A stretch of 43,445 nt of DNA from Arthrobacter subterraneus (GTDB taxonomy: Bacteria > Actinomycetota > Actinomycetes > Actinomycetales > Micrococcaceae): the NCBI RefSeq assembly GCF_900099735.1, contig NZ_FNDT01000021.1:1-43445 (forward strand), written 5' to 3'. This document shows, piece after piece, positions 6,670-15,401 of the stretch. A model generated the notes under the pieces. It did no database searches. It was given only the letters and a program-made list of their open reading frames with translations, and had not been told where the DNA came from. Both the position numbers and the translations under genes were made by a program. Position 1 is the stretch's first letter; each line of letters starts with the position of its first letter.

Positions 6670-7980
6670 ATGAAGAAGTTCTCTCGCACAACACGAACGC
6701 TGACGGCTGCGGCAGCCGCCGTCGTCCTCACCGTGTCACTGGGCGCCTGCGGCGGAGGCGGCGGTGACAGCGCCGCCTCCGGTGACGGCAACCTGCGGTT
6801 CTCGTGGTGGGGCTCCGACCCCCGCCACGTGGCGAACCAGGAAATAATCGACCTGTTCGAGGCCGAGAACGAGGACATCACCATCGAAGGTGAGTACTCC
6901 GACTTCGGCGGCTACTGGGACAAGCTCGCAACCACCACTGCCGGCCGCGACGCCCCAGACGTCATCACCATGGATGAGAAGTACCTCCAGGAATACGCCG
7001 GGCGCGGCGCGCTTGCTGACCTCAGCACCCTGGAAGGACTGGACACCTCCAAATTCGATGAGGCATCCCTGGCTCTAGGGCAGTACGAGGACGGACTGTA
7101 CGGCCTGAGCACCGGGCAGAACGCCTACGTGCTGATGGCCAACAGGGACCTCTTCGAGCAGGCCGGCATGGAACTCCCGGATGACACCACCTGGACCTGG
7201 GATGACTATTACCGCATTTCCGCTGAGCTGAGTGAAAAGCTGGGCGGCGACATCGTCGGCACCGATTACGGCGCCCAGGACGTCGATCTGCGGATCTGGC
7301 TCCGCCAGCACGGCGAGAACCTTTATAACGACGACGAGCCGGGCACCGTGGGCTACTCGCCGGAGAACGCCACGGCATGGTTTGAACACCTCCTGGAGGT
7401 GCGCGACGGCGGCGGACCCAGCGCCGCCCGGTACACCGAGGAAATGTCAGGCTCCTTCGAAGCCGGCGGCTTCGCCACCAACCGAGCAGCAATGGGCTGG
7501 TACTGGTCCAACCAACTGTCGGCTCTCCGCACCGCCAGCGGCAGTGACGTGACCATGCTCCGCGTCCCGTCGGACAGCGGGTCGGCCAGCGAGAACGGCA
7601 TGTACTACAAGGCATCCATGTACTGGTCCATCTCCAGCCAGTCGGATGACCAGCAGGCAGCAGCGAAATTCGTGAACTTCCTGGCCAACGATCCGGCAGC
7701 GGCCAAGAAGATGCTGGTGGACCGCGGTGTGCCGGCCAACCCCGACATGGCCGCCGCCATTGCGCCGGAACTCGACGAGAACGACCAGACAGTGGTGGAC
7801 TTCCTCGACGAAATCCGTCCCGACATGGCAGAGCCGCCGCTGCCCTCCCCCGTTGGAGCCGGCGGAGTCCAGGACATGGTCAAGCGCTACGTCTCCGAGG
7901 TCCTCTTCGACAAGCTCACCCCCGAGCAGGCCACTGAACAGATGACCGCCGAAATCGAAGGCATGATCAGCGCAGGCTGA
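6670..7980 (+). CDS. Sugar-binding lipoprotein of ABC transporter (copy 2, tandem paralogue)
   Basis: Also 436 residues, with lipobox LGAC (Cys27) and the same blocks as copy 1: FSWWGSDPRHVANQEI, ITMDEKYLQEYAGRGAL, DDTTWTWDDYYRIS and GMYYKASMYWSISSQS. By eye well over half the residues are identical, so this is a tandem duplication kept in full. Differences cluster in surface loops and at one likely pocket strand (copy 1 RNALTVVINADLFEEAG; copy 2 QNAYVLMANRDLFEQAG), which suggests related but different ligands or affinities. ACAGGAAG lies upstream of ATG 6670. Both copies must share the single permease pair. Confidence 0.9.
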   Translation: MKKFSRTTRTLTAAAAAVVLTVSLGACGGGGGDSAASGDGNLRFSWWGSDPRHVANQEIIDLFEAENEDITIEGEYSDFGGYWDKLATTTAGRDAPDVITMDEKYLQEYAGRGALADLSTLEGLDTSKFDEASLALGQYEDGLYGLSTGQNAYVLMANRDLFEQAGMELPDDTTWTWDDYYRISAELSEKLGGDIVGTDYGAQDVDLRIWLRQHGENLYNDDEPGTVGYSPENATAWFEHLLEVRDGGGPSAARYTEEMSGSFEAGGFATNRAAMGWYWSNQLSALRTASGSDVTMLRVPSDSGSASENGMYYKASMYWSISSQSDDQQAAAKFVNFLANDPAAAKKMLVDRGVPANPDMAAAIAPELDENDQTVVDFLDEIRPDMAEPPLPSPVGAGGVQDMVKRYVSEVLFDKLTPEQATEQMTAEIEGMISAG

Positions 7981-8005
7981 TCATCCCGGAACGGAACCTA
8001 CGATC

Positions 8006-10051
8006 ATGCTTGACCCCGCACCCACCCTCCACGACGCCCTGGAACAGCCGGCCGATAACGCGGGCCCTCAGGACCCGGTTGGCGCTCCACGTGTAGCCCT
8101 GGTGGGCGTCCACGGCTACGGTGCCCGGCACCTCGACAACCTTCGCCGGTTGGAGGAAAGCGGCGCTGCACGGCTGGTTGCCGTAGCGGACCCCCGTCCG
8201 CCCGGAGACGGGACGCTGGGTGACGGGGTCGGCGTGTTCGCAGATCTCGAGGGTCTTCTCGCGGCGGGGGTGGCGCCCGACGTCGTCGTCATTGCCGCCC
8301 CCATCCAGGCCCACGCCCCGCTCGCCCATGCGGCGATCGCGGCCGGCGCGGATGTGTACGTCGAGAAACCTCCGGTGGCGTCGATGGAGCAGTACGAACT
8401 GCTCCTCGCCGCTGCGGACAAAGCCGGCGTTGCCGTGCAGACCGGGTTTCAAAGCCTGGGCTCGGCGGCGCTGGACCGGCTCGACGATCTCGTGGCATCG
8501 GGAACGCTGGGCTCGGTCCGGGGAGTCAGCGCGTCCGGGGCCTGGGTGCGGACCCGGGGCTACTTCGCGCGCTCCCGGTGGGCAGGAAAGCGAACGCTGG
8601 ATGGGGTGGACGTGGTCGACGGCGTGGCCACCAACCCACTCGCCCATGCGGTTGCGACCGCCCTGCGCGTGGCCGGTGCGCGCAAGGCCTCCGACGTGGC
8701 TACCGTCGAGACGGACCTGTACCGGGCGCACGACATCGAGTGTGATGACACCTCCACGATCCGGGTGCGTACAACATCCGGTGCGGTGGTCACCCTCGCG
8801 CTCACCCTGTGTGCCGCGGAGCAGACGCGCCCCAGCGTCACGCTTCACGGCACGCAGGGGACCGCCGTGCTCTATTACACCGAGGACGAACTGGCCGTCA
8901 CCACGGCAGAGGGCACCGTCACCGAGCACTTCGGACGCGCCGACCTGCTGGAAAATCTGCTCGCACACCGGGCATCAGGTACTCCCCTGCTCAGCCCGCT
9001 CGCCTCCTCGGGAGCGTTCATGCGGGTTCTCGACGCCGTCCGGCTGGCTCCGCCGCCGCACCCCATCGCTGCGGAACATGTGACCTGGGAGGGGACAGGT
9101 GAAGATGCGCGCCCCGTAGTGCACGGCATCGAGGACCTCCTGCAGCGGGCCTGCCTGGCACAGGCGACCTTCGCCGAACTGGACCCGGGCTGGGCGCGGC
9201 CGGCGCCGTCGTCATCCGTGCCGCTGGTACTGGACGGCCGGGAAGTCGGCTCCTACCGGGACGGCACCGCCGTCTCCCCCTACCTTTCACCGCGCCCCTA
9301 CCTGCATCCACTCCGGACGCGCGCCGGTGTGGCGGTCACCGACCACTTCGGCGCGGACCACGTCTGGCACCTGGGTGCCGGTGTTGCCCTGCAGGACGTC
9401 GACGGCGTGAACTTCTGGGGCGGCCGCACCTACCGCCGCGAGGAGCAGGGTTACATCTGGCGCCCCGACCACGGTCGGATCTCCCGCACCGCACTCACGC
9501 AGCACGGAAACTTCCTTGAGGAGACGCTGCGGTGGAGCGGACCCGACGGAACCACGCTGCTGCACGAAGCCCGCCGCATAAGCTGGCGCGGAGTGACTGA
9601 CAGCATCTGGGCCCTCACGCTCGATTTTGCGCTGACCCCTGCCGGTGACAGCCCCGTTTCACTCGGCAGCCCCGGCTCGAACGGACGCGTTGGCGGCGGC
9701 TACGGCGGTTTCTTCTGGCGCCTCCCCGCCTGCGAAAACCCCACAATTACGACGGCGGATGCCTCCGGTGAAGCGGGCGTGCACGGCACGGTCTCGGACT
9801 GGCTCTGCTGGCAGGGCACCTTCCGCAGCAGCCCGGCAACGCTTCTGTTCCTGCCCAATGACAACGCGGCTGACCCGTGGTTTGTGCGGGCCGAAGGCTA
9901 CCCGGGGGTGGGGCTTGCCCTCGCCTGGGACCGCCCGGTCCTCACCACCCGCGAGGCTCCCGTGGCCCGCTCCGTCACCGTCCTTGTTGCCGACGGCACC
10001 CTGACTCCCGACGCCGTCCGCACCCTCGCGGCCGAAGAAAGGCACCCATGA
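8006..10051 (+). CDS. Gfo/Idh/MocA oxidoreductase fused to a PmoA (DUF6807) domain
   Basis: A 681-residue two-domain protein. Residues about 28-400 are a Gfo/Idh/MocA dehydrogenase: ALVGVHGYGARHLDNL (Rossmann start), AVADPRPPGD, and VYVEKPPVAS (about 116-125), the EKP motif that binds the nicotinamide side and supplies the active-site lysine. Residues about 423-670 match the PmoA/DUF6807 family: PYLSPRPYLHPLRTRAG, VTDHFGADHVWHLGAG, NFWGGRTYRR, and GGGYGGFFWR. DUF6807 proteins are usually separate, often in sugar-degradation loci, and are not methane monooxygenase; their activity is not established as far as I know. The fusion implies the two act on one sugar or lactone. The gene follows the binding proteins by 25 bases and overlaps the M24 gene by four (ATGA). 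Confidence 0.85.
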   Translation: MLDPAPTLHDALEQPADNAGPQDPVGAPRVALVGVHGYGARHLDNLRRLEESGAARLVAVADPRPPGDGTLGDGVGVFADLEGLLAAGVAPDVVVIAAPIQAHAPLAHAAIAAGADVYVEKPPVASMEQYELLLAAADKAGVAVQTGFQSLGSAALDRLDDLVASGTLGSVRGVSASGAWVRTRGYFARSRWAGKRTLDGVDVVDGVATNPLAHAVATALRVAGARKASDVATVETDLYRAHDIECDDTSTIRVRTTSGAVVTLALTLCAAEQTRPSVTLHGTQGTAVLYYTEDELAVTTAEGTVTEHFGRADLLENLLAHRASGTPLLSPLASSGAFMRVLDAVRLAPPPHPIAAEHVTWEGTGEDARPVVHGIEDLLQRACLAQATFAELDPGWARPAPSSSVPLVLDGREVGSYRDGTAVSPYLSPRPYLHPLRTRAGVAVTDHFGADHVWHLGAGVALQDVDGVNFWGGRTYRREEQGYIWRPDHGRISRTALTQHGNFLEETLRWSGPDGTTLLHEARRISWRGVTDSIWALTLDFALTPAGDSPVSLGSPGSNGRVGGGYGGFFWRLPACENPTITTADASGEAGVHGTVSDWLCWQGTFRSSPATLLFLPNDNAADPWFVRAEGYPGVGLALAWDRPVLTTREAPVARSVTVLVADGTLTPDAVRTLAAEERHP

Positions 10052-11154
10052 CCACCATCCCCGCCCGCGTCCTGGACCCGCTCACCGGGTCCGACGCGGA
10101 CCTCGCCGGCGAGCGCGCCGTCAAGCGCAGGCGCCTCCTGGACATCCTCGACCGCACCGGCCGGGATTTTCTGCTGCTCACCAGCAACACGGCGATGACC
10201 TGGTATCTGGGCGGAAGCCGACTCCACATCAGCCTCGCCGGCGACCCGGTGGCTGTACTGCTGGTTGACCGGGAACGGGACCATCTGGTCACTTTCAACA
10301 ATGAAGCGGACCGGCTGATCCGCGAGGAGCTGCCTGCCGACGTCGTCGTGCATCCTGTGCCCTGGCACGGATCGATGCATGAGGTGGTGCGCCGGCTCTC
10401 CTCCTCCACGCCGTTGGATGAGGCGGAGGTGAAGCGGGAGCTTCGTGCGGCGCGGCAGTCGCTTCTTCCGGTTGAGGCTGCGCTCTATGAGGATCTCAAC
10501 CGTGAGGTGGCCGAGGCCCTCACCGATGTGCTCTCGGCTGCCCGGCCGCACACCCCCGAACGGCAGGTGGCGGCCGAGCTGGGCGCGCGTGTCATCGCCA
10601 TGGGTGCGGAGCCGCTGGTCCTGCTCTGCAACGGCCGGGAGCGCTCCGCGTTCCGGCATCCGCTGCCGACGTCGTCGCCCCTGGGGCGGCGGGCGATGGC
10701 CGTGGTGTGCGCCCGCCGCAACGGCATGGTTGCCAATGTGACGCGCTGGGTGCGGTTTGATGGATCGACGGCGGGCGAGCGTGATGCCGAGGCTCGGATC
10801 GCCGCCGTGGAAGCGGACATTTTCGCAGCCACGGTCCCCGGTGCACGGCTGGATGGGATCTTCGACGTTATCCGCAGTTCGTATGATGCCCATGGATTCG
10901 GGCCCGATCAGTGGCGGCTGCACCACCAGGGCGGACCCGCCGGCTACGCCGGCAGGGACCCGCGTGTGACGGCGTCGACCGATGACGAAGTGGTCCTGAA
11001 CCAGGCGTTCACCTGGAACCCGTCAGGACCCGGCGTCAAGATCGAAGACACGGTGCTGTTGACCGCCGATGGGGTGCGCGTGTTGAGCGTGGACGAGCGC
11101 TGGCCCACCACCGAGGTGAACGGCCTGCAGCGGCCGGTGACCCTGGAGGTCTAG
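10048..11154 (+). CDS. M24 (pita-bread) family protein, creatinase-like, metal ligands mostly absent
   Basis: A 368-residue protein with an N-terminal domain (NTAMTWYLGGSRLHIS, about 47-62) and a C-terminal M24 catalytic fold. The family normally binds two metals through Asp, Asp, His, Glu, Glu. Here the strand that should read D...DITR is VVCARRNGMVANVTRW, with Asn at the second Asp and no Asp at the first; the ExxF region reads QAFTWNPSGPG with Asn for the first Glu. The His of HHQGGPAGY (about 291) and the last Glu (GVKIEDTVLL, about 332) remain. This resembles creatinase, which has the same fold but needs no metal, so a hydrolase of a C-N bond or another metal-free role is more likely than aminopeptidase. 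ATG 10048 is fixed by the ATGA overlap; it ends the operon, before a long hairpin. Confidence 0.8.
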   Translation: MTTIPARVLDPLTGSDADLAGERAVKRRRLLDILDRTGRDFLLLTSNTAMTWYLGGSRLHISLAGDPVAVLLVDRERDHLVTFNNEADRLIREELPADVVVHPVPWHGSMHEVVRRLSSSTPLDEAEVKRELRAARQSLLPVEAALYEDLNREVAEALTDVLSAARPHTPERQVAAELGARVIAMGAEPLVLLCNGRERSAFRHPLPTSSPLGRRAMAVVCARRNGMVANVTRWVRFDGSTAGERDAEARIAAVEADIFAATVPGARLDGIFDVIRSSYDAHGFGPDQWRLHHQGGPAGYAGRDPRVTASTDDEVVLNQAFTWNPSGPGVKIEDTVLLTADGVRVLSVDERWPTTEVNGLQRPVTLEV

Positions 11155-11157
11155 CGG

Positions 11158-11218
11158 AACTTTCGCGCAGCTCTGGCGGGTTTATGCCCCGCGAACCCAC
11201 CAGAGCTGCGCGATAGTT
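11158..11218. terminator. Long hairpin between convergent genes
   Basis: Two 25-base arms (11158-11182 and 11194-11218) pair with two mismatches around an 11-base loop. It starts four bases after the M24 stop and ends 39 bases before the GH32 stop, so it can stop transcription from both sides. There is no clear U-run. The core GCAGCTCTGG is related to the hairpin at 17541-17596. Confidence 0.7.
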
Positions 11219-11257
11219 CAAGGACGGCGGAGCCAGTCGGCGGCCGCCACCCCGCCG

Positions 11258-12667
11258 TCACCTGTCGCCGATTCCCCGTTCAATACGCAGGTCAATGAGC
11301 GGCTCGGAGGGGAAAACCTGCTCGGTGAAGGTGACAAGTCCTCCCGCGGCGTAGATCTCCACAATGGTGGAGTCGGCCACGATGAGCAGGTCAACCTCGT
11401 CACCCGTACCCGCCGGCAGCGGCGCCCAGTCGACGGAGGGGAAGTCGGCAGAAAAGCTGACCTCGCCGCTTCGGGTTCTGTCACAGGTGATGCTGCGGGC
11501 GCTCCCGTCAACGTTGATGACCAGTTCCTCATCATTTCCCGTGCCGGAGCTCAGGATCAGGGATGTCCGCTCGCCGTCCGTGCACGGAACGGTCACCTCG
11601 AAGACTTCGATGCCGGCAGTTTCCCCGGGCAGGACCGGACGCTGCGTCAGGCGGAGTCTCCCGTCAGCACACCGGTCGAGCTCCACTTCGCGTACCAGCG
11701 ACATGGCGGACCGCCAGGGGCTCGTAGGGGTGAGGTCTGCATACTGCCAGTTGCTCGCCCACCCGATCATGAGTCGGCGCCCATCGGGGGCATCGTTGAA
11801 GGAGACCGCTGCGTAGTAGTCCCGTCCATAATCGAGCCAGTCGAAATCCTCGAGCCGGTCTGAGGCCACGATGCTTTCGGCGGTGAAGGTGTTTCCATCG
11901 AAATCGCCGACGAAGTACTGGGTTCCCGAGCCACCGGCGATGGCTCCCGGATTGAGGCTCACAATGAGCACCCACCGGGTTTCATCGGTACCCCGGATGC
12001 GGAGCGGGAACAGGTCCGGACATTCCCAGACTCCGCCCACCGCGTGGGCGGGACCGAAGGAGGACCGACGGGTCCAGGCCATCAGATCCGGTGAGGTGTA
12101 GATGGCAACGCGTCGCTCGACCGCTTCCACGACAACCATGACCCAATATCCGTCGTCGCCTCCGTACCAGAACACCTTGGGGTCCCGGAACTCGCTCGAT
12201 CCGATGTCCAGCACGGGGTTGCCGGCGTAACGGGTCCACGTGGATCCGCCGTCCAGGCTGAAGGCCAGGGACTGCGACTGGGACGGAGGCCGGCTCCCTT
12301 CGCCGGTTCGGGCACTCGTATAGATCGCGACAAGGGCGGTCTGCCCGGGGCCCGCGAAGCCTGCCGTATTGCGCACATCGGCAACCGCACTGCCCGAGAA
12401 CGCCATCTCCTCGGGGGTACACGGGATGGCGATGGCCTTCTCGTCCCAGGTCACGAGGTCGGTTGAGACGGCATGCCCCCACGAGATGTTGCCCCACGTA
12501 TCGCCGTGCGGGTTCGTCTGGAAGAACAGGTGATAAACGCCGTCGTGATAGAGCAGACCATTCGGATCATTGAGCCAGGACTCAGCGGCAGTGAAATGGG
12601 CAGCGGGACGCACAGCGGTAGGCGTCGGCCTGAGTGCCACGTTGGTGTCAGGTCGGGCGGTAGTCAC
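11258..12667 (-). CDS. Glycoside hydrolase family 32 (fructan/levan/sucrose hydrolase)
   Basis: A 469-residue GH32 enzyme that would release fructose from sucrose, inulin or levan-type chains. The five-bladed propeller carries all three catalytic markers: WLNDPNG (nucleophile Asp at about 34), FRDPK (transition-state Asp, about 161) and WECPD (acid/base Glu, about 213). A C-terminal beta-sandwich follows (SSGTGNDEELVINVDG, then VEIYAAGGLVTFTEQVFP). GTG at 12667 is preferred over the upstream ATG because AGGAG lies five bases before it and extra residues do not resemble the family. No signal peptide is seen, so it acts on imported oligosaccharides. It is the last gene of the operon lacI-permease-permease-binding protein-GH32, preceded by an intercistronic hairpin. 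Confidence 0.9.
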   Translation of the reverse strand: MTTARPDTNVALRPTPTAVRPAAHFTAAESWLNDPNGLLYHDGVYHLFFQTNPHGDTWGNISWGHAVSTDLVTWDEKAIAIPCTPEEMAFSGSAVADVRNTAGFAGPGQTALVAIYTSARTGEGSRPPSQSQSLAFSLDGGSTWTRYAGNPVLDIGSSEFRDPKVFWYGGDDGYWVMVVVEAVERRVAIYTSPDLMAWTRRSSFGPAHAVGGVWECPDLFPLRIRGTDETRWVLIVSLNPGAIAGGSGTQYFVGDFDGNTFTAESIVASDRLEDFDWLDYGRDYYAAVSFNDAPDGRRLMIGWASNWQYADLTPTSPWRSAMSLVREVELDRCADGRLRLTQRPVLPGETAGIEVFEVTVPCTDGERTSLILSSGTGNDEELVINVDGSARSITCDRTRSGEVSFSADFPSVDWAPLPAGTGDEVDLLIVADSTIVEIYAAGGLVTFTEQVFPSEPLIDLRIERGIGDR

Positions 12668-12722
12668 AAAAACTCCTGGGCTCATCGAGGTAAGGCAAGC
12701 GGGTGATTGGGCGGGCATGGGC

Positions 12723-12756
12723 GGTCCGGTGCAGGATCACTCGCCTGCACCGGACC
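12723..12756 (-). terminator. Intercistronic hairpin between binding protein and GH32 genes
   Basis: Thirteen-base perfect arms (12723-12735, 12744-12756) around an 8-base loop, placed 8 bases after the lipoprotein stop. With no U-run it probably acts as an mRNA 3' end stabiliser or partial terminator, giving more binding protein than hydrolase. Confidence 0.55.
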
Positions 12757-12764
12757 TGGTTGGG

Positions 12765-14375
12765 TTACTTTCCGCCTTGCTGGAAGCGGTCGTAGGCCTG
12801 CTGGTAGGTGGCGGTCACATCATCAACGCCCATGGTCTGAAGCTGTGACACGTAGCCGTCCCACTCCTGGGCTACGGTCCCGTTCGTGATCCAGGAGGCG
12901 AACTTTTCCTTGACTACCGAGTTGATGTCGGTGACGGCAAAGGAAACCTGTTCCAGTTCCTCGTTGGAGAGCAGGACGGGCGGGTAGGCCTCATTCGCCT
13001 TGAAGGGGGCGTGGAACTCGGTGACGAGATCCTGACGCTCCTTGGCCCGGGGCTCGGGTGCGACGACGGTTTCGAAATGTTCCGCGGTGGTGATCTTCGG
13101 ACCGCCCGGTGCCACCTGCTGGCGGCGCTCGCCTTCCGATTCGCCGGCCTTCGCCGGAATCTGCACGAGGACGCCGTTCTCGTCCTCCTCCAGGGTTACA
13201 CCGATCGGCCCCCAGCTTGCCTGGGCGGACATCACCGGATCGTAAAGCCGGTCAGCCCACCGCATGGTTGCTGCCGGGTACTCGTTGGCGCGGGTGATCG
13301 CCATTGCACCGCGGCTTATCTCCTGGTTATTGGCAACGCTGGCCAGTTTTTCCCCGTTGACGCCTTCGAGGATGCCGACCATTTCATAGTCGTCGACTCG
13401 ATCCTCACCGACCATTTCCTTCAGCTCCCACCAGAAGAACGACCCGAGGGTAGGCGTGGTGGACTTGCCTTTGGACAGGTAGGCGACGTCGTCCTGGGAG
13501 AAGGACTCGGGATCAATCAGGCCATCCGCATACCAGCCGGCCAGAGCTTCCACACCGGCCTTGTAGCCGTCCGTATTGGCAGTGAATTCCACTTTCCCGT
13601 CCCGGACAATGCGGTGGTCATTGTTCTCGGGCTGCCCGCCCAGGGCGGCGATGAGGTCATGCGGGTTGGCGCAGAAGGAGTCGGTGCGGAAGGACAACGG
13701 GATTTCGTCGGCCTCCCCGTTGCCGTTGGGGTCCTGGGTGGCGAACGCTTCCAGCGCCTCGCGGTACTCGTCGATCGTTTTGGGCATGGGCAGGTCCAGG
13801 GCGTCCAGCCAGGCCTTATTGATGTAGAGGAAATTCGGGTACTGCAGGATTCCGAGCTCTTCGATGGAGGGCAGGGAATAGATGTGACCGTCAGAAGCGG
13901 TGATCGCCGCCCGGATGTCAGGCCGGTCCTCGAGGATCTTCGAGAACGTGGGGGCGTGTTCCGCGATGAGGTCTTCGAGCGGCAGGAGGGTTCCGTTGCT
14001 GCCGTTCTGGACAATTTCGGCATCCGTCAGGCCCGTGTTGTAAAGAACTTCGGGAAGTTCCTCGCTGGCGAGCATGAGGTTCTTCTTCTCGGCGTACACC
14101 TGCTCGGGAAGGTTCTCCCAGGTGATGGCTACGTTGGTGTCCTTCTCCCACTGCATGACGAGTTCCATCCCGGAATAATCGGGGGCGAGCGCCGATTTGG
14201 TGCCGCCGAAGGTCAGCGTCAGGGTCTCGTCGACGATCGGCAGCCCTTCCGCGTTGAATCCGTAGTCGGCTGATTTGTCCTCGACGCTTGCGGTGTCTCC
14301 TCCGCTGCATCCGGCGAGGAGTGCGCTGCTGGCCAGGGCGAGGGACGCTGTCAGGTAGAAACGGCGGTGTCTCAT
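12765..14375 (-). CDS. LplA-type extracellular solute-binding lipoprotein
   Basis: A 536-residue lipoprotein (lipobox LAGC, Cys23) of the large LplA/AlgQ-like class that works with LplB- and LplC-type permeases, usually on oligosaccharides. Mature sequence includes TFGGTKSALAPDYSGMELVM, QYPNFLYINKAWLDALDLPM and, at about 211-220, DPNGNGEADEIPL, an EF-hand-like loop known in this class to bind calcium. Near the C-terminus are NSVVKEKFASWITNG and TYQQAYDRFQQ, also typical. Length (over 500) suits the class. AAGGAAAT precedes ATG 14375. It lies 38 bases after the LplC-type permease. With the GH32 gene next in the operon, fructo-oligosaccharides or levan fragments are the likely cargo. Confidence 0.88.
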   Translation of the reverse strand: MRHRRFYLTASLALASSALLAGCSGGDTASVEDKSADYGFNAEGLPIVDETLTLTFGGTKSALAPDYSGMELVMQWEKDTNVAITWENLPEQVYAEKKNLMLASEELPEVLYNTGLTDAEIVQNGSNGTLLPLEDLIAEHAPTFSKILEDRPDIRAAITASDGHIYSLPSIEELGILQYPNFLYINKAWLDALDLPMPKTIDEYREALEAFATQDPNGNGEADEIPLSFRTDSFCANPHDLIAALGGQPENNDHRIVRDGKVEFTANTDGYKAGVEALAGWYADGLIDPESFSQDDVAYLSKGKSTTPTLGSFFWWELKEMVGEDRVDDYEMVGILEGVNGEKLASVANNQEISRGAMAITRANEYPAATMRWADRLYDPVMSAQASWGPIGVTLEEDENGVLVQIPAKAGESEGERRQQVAPGGPKITTAEHFETVVAPEPRAKERQDLVTEFHAPFKANEAYPPVLLSNEELEQVSFAVTDINSVVKEKFASWITNGTVAQEWDGYVSQLQTMGVDDVTATYQQAYDRFQQGGK

Positions 14376-14413
14376 GATGATTTCCTTTTTTCTATTCGGT
14401 GTTCGGAAGTGGT

Positions 14414-15394
14414 CTAGCTCTTGACGGCGCCGAGGAGGGCGCCCTTGGTGAAGTGCTTTTGCATGAAGGGAAGGACGATCAGCAGCGGGATCGTGGAGAG
14501 GACGATCATGCCGTACTTGATCAGTTCGCCGAGCCGCTGCGCCGCGGCGTATGAATCAAGCGCTCCGGCACCGCCGGCGGCCGTCACTTCGGACTGGATA
14601 AGGACGTTGCGCAGCACCAGCTGCAGCGGGTACTTGTTCTCGTCGTTGAGGAAGATCAACGCGTCGAAGAAAGCGTTCCAGTTCGCGACGAGGTGGATCA
14701 TGATCATCAGGAAGATCAGGGGCTTTGACAGTGGCAGCACAACGCTGAAGAAGAAGCGGAAGTCGCTTGCTCCGTCCATCTGGGCGGCGTCGCGCAGTTC
14801 TCCGGGAACGTTGTTCTCAAAGAATGCCCTGGCGATGATCAGGTTCCAGACCCCTACCGCCCCGGGGAGTACGACTGCCCAAATGGAGTCGAGCATCCCC
14901 AAATCACGCACCACCAGATAGCGGGCAATGAGCCCTCCATCAATGAACATGGTGATGATGAAGAGCAGCATGAAGAAGGTTCGCCCGTACAGGTCCTTCC
15001 GGGAGAGCGCGTACGCAGCGCAGAGAATCGTCGCCACGCTGATGGCCGTTCCGACCGTCGTGTAGAGGATGGAATTGGCGAACCCCTGGAGGATGGTGGA
15101 GTCCGAGAAGATCCGCGTGTAACCCTCGATCGTGAATCCGGCCGGCCACAGCCAGACGTTGCCGTTGAGGATTTCGGACGGTTCGCTGAACGATGCGATC
15201 ACGATGAAGTACATCGGATAGATGATCACGAGGATTGCCAGGAGCAGGGTTCCGATGGCAACGGTGTTGAACAGCGGATCGGCGAAGCGGTCGCGTTTCC
15301 TTCCCCGCTTTGCCTGCTGCTGGGGGCCGCCCTGGGTTGAGACGGGTGTCTCTGCGGGCAGGGATGTCTTGACGATAGGGAATGTGTTGGTCAT
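14414..15394 (-). CDS. ABC transporter permease, LplC/YtcP type
   Basis: A 326-residue CUT1-type permease. After a basic N-terminus (QQQAKRGRKRDRFADPLFN), the first segment is AIGTLLLAILVIIYPMYFIV; the region ASFSEPSEILNGNVWLWPAG and the long FIITMFIDGGLIARYLVVRD stretch are characteristic of LplC/YtcP proteins. The EAA-like loop is RDAAQMDGASDFRFFFSVVL, and the C-terminus KHFTKGALLGAVKS is typical. The start at 15394 gives a 7-base gap to the upstream permease; an in-frame ATG at 15436 would overlap that gene by 35 bases and adds non-conserved residues. It forms the channel with the LplB-type partner. Confidence 0.88.
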   Translation of the reverse strand: MTNTFPIVKTSLPAETPVSTQGGPQQQAKRGRKRDRFADPLFNTVAIGTLLLAILVIIYPMYFIVIASFSEPSEILNGNVWLWPAGFTIEGYTRIFSDSTILQGFANSILYTTVGTAISVATILCAAYALSRKDLYGRTFFMLLFIITMFIDGGLIARYLVVRDLGMLDSIWAVVLPGAVGVWNLIIARAFFENNVPGELRDAAQMDGASDFRFFFSVVLPLSKPLIFLMIMIHLVANWNAFFDALIFLNDENKYPLQLVLRNVLIQSEVTAAGGAGALDSYAAAQRLGELIKYGMIVLSTIPLLIVLPFMQKHFTKGALLGAVKS

Positions 15395-15401
15395 CGCTTC
15401 T

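Noticed and set aside
8006..10051. Particulate methane monooxygenase subunit, from the name PmoA
   Set aside because: The C-terminal domain is soluble and DUF6807-like with no membrane segments; the family name is misleading.
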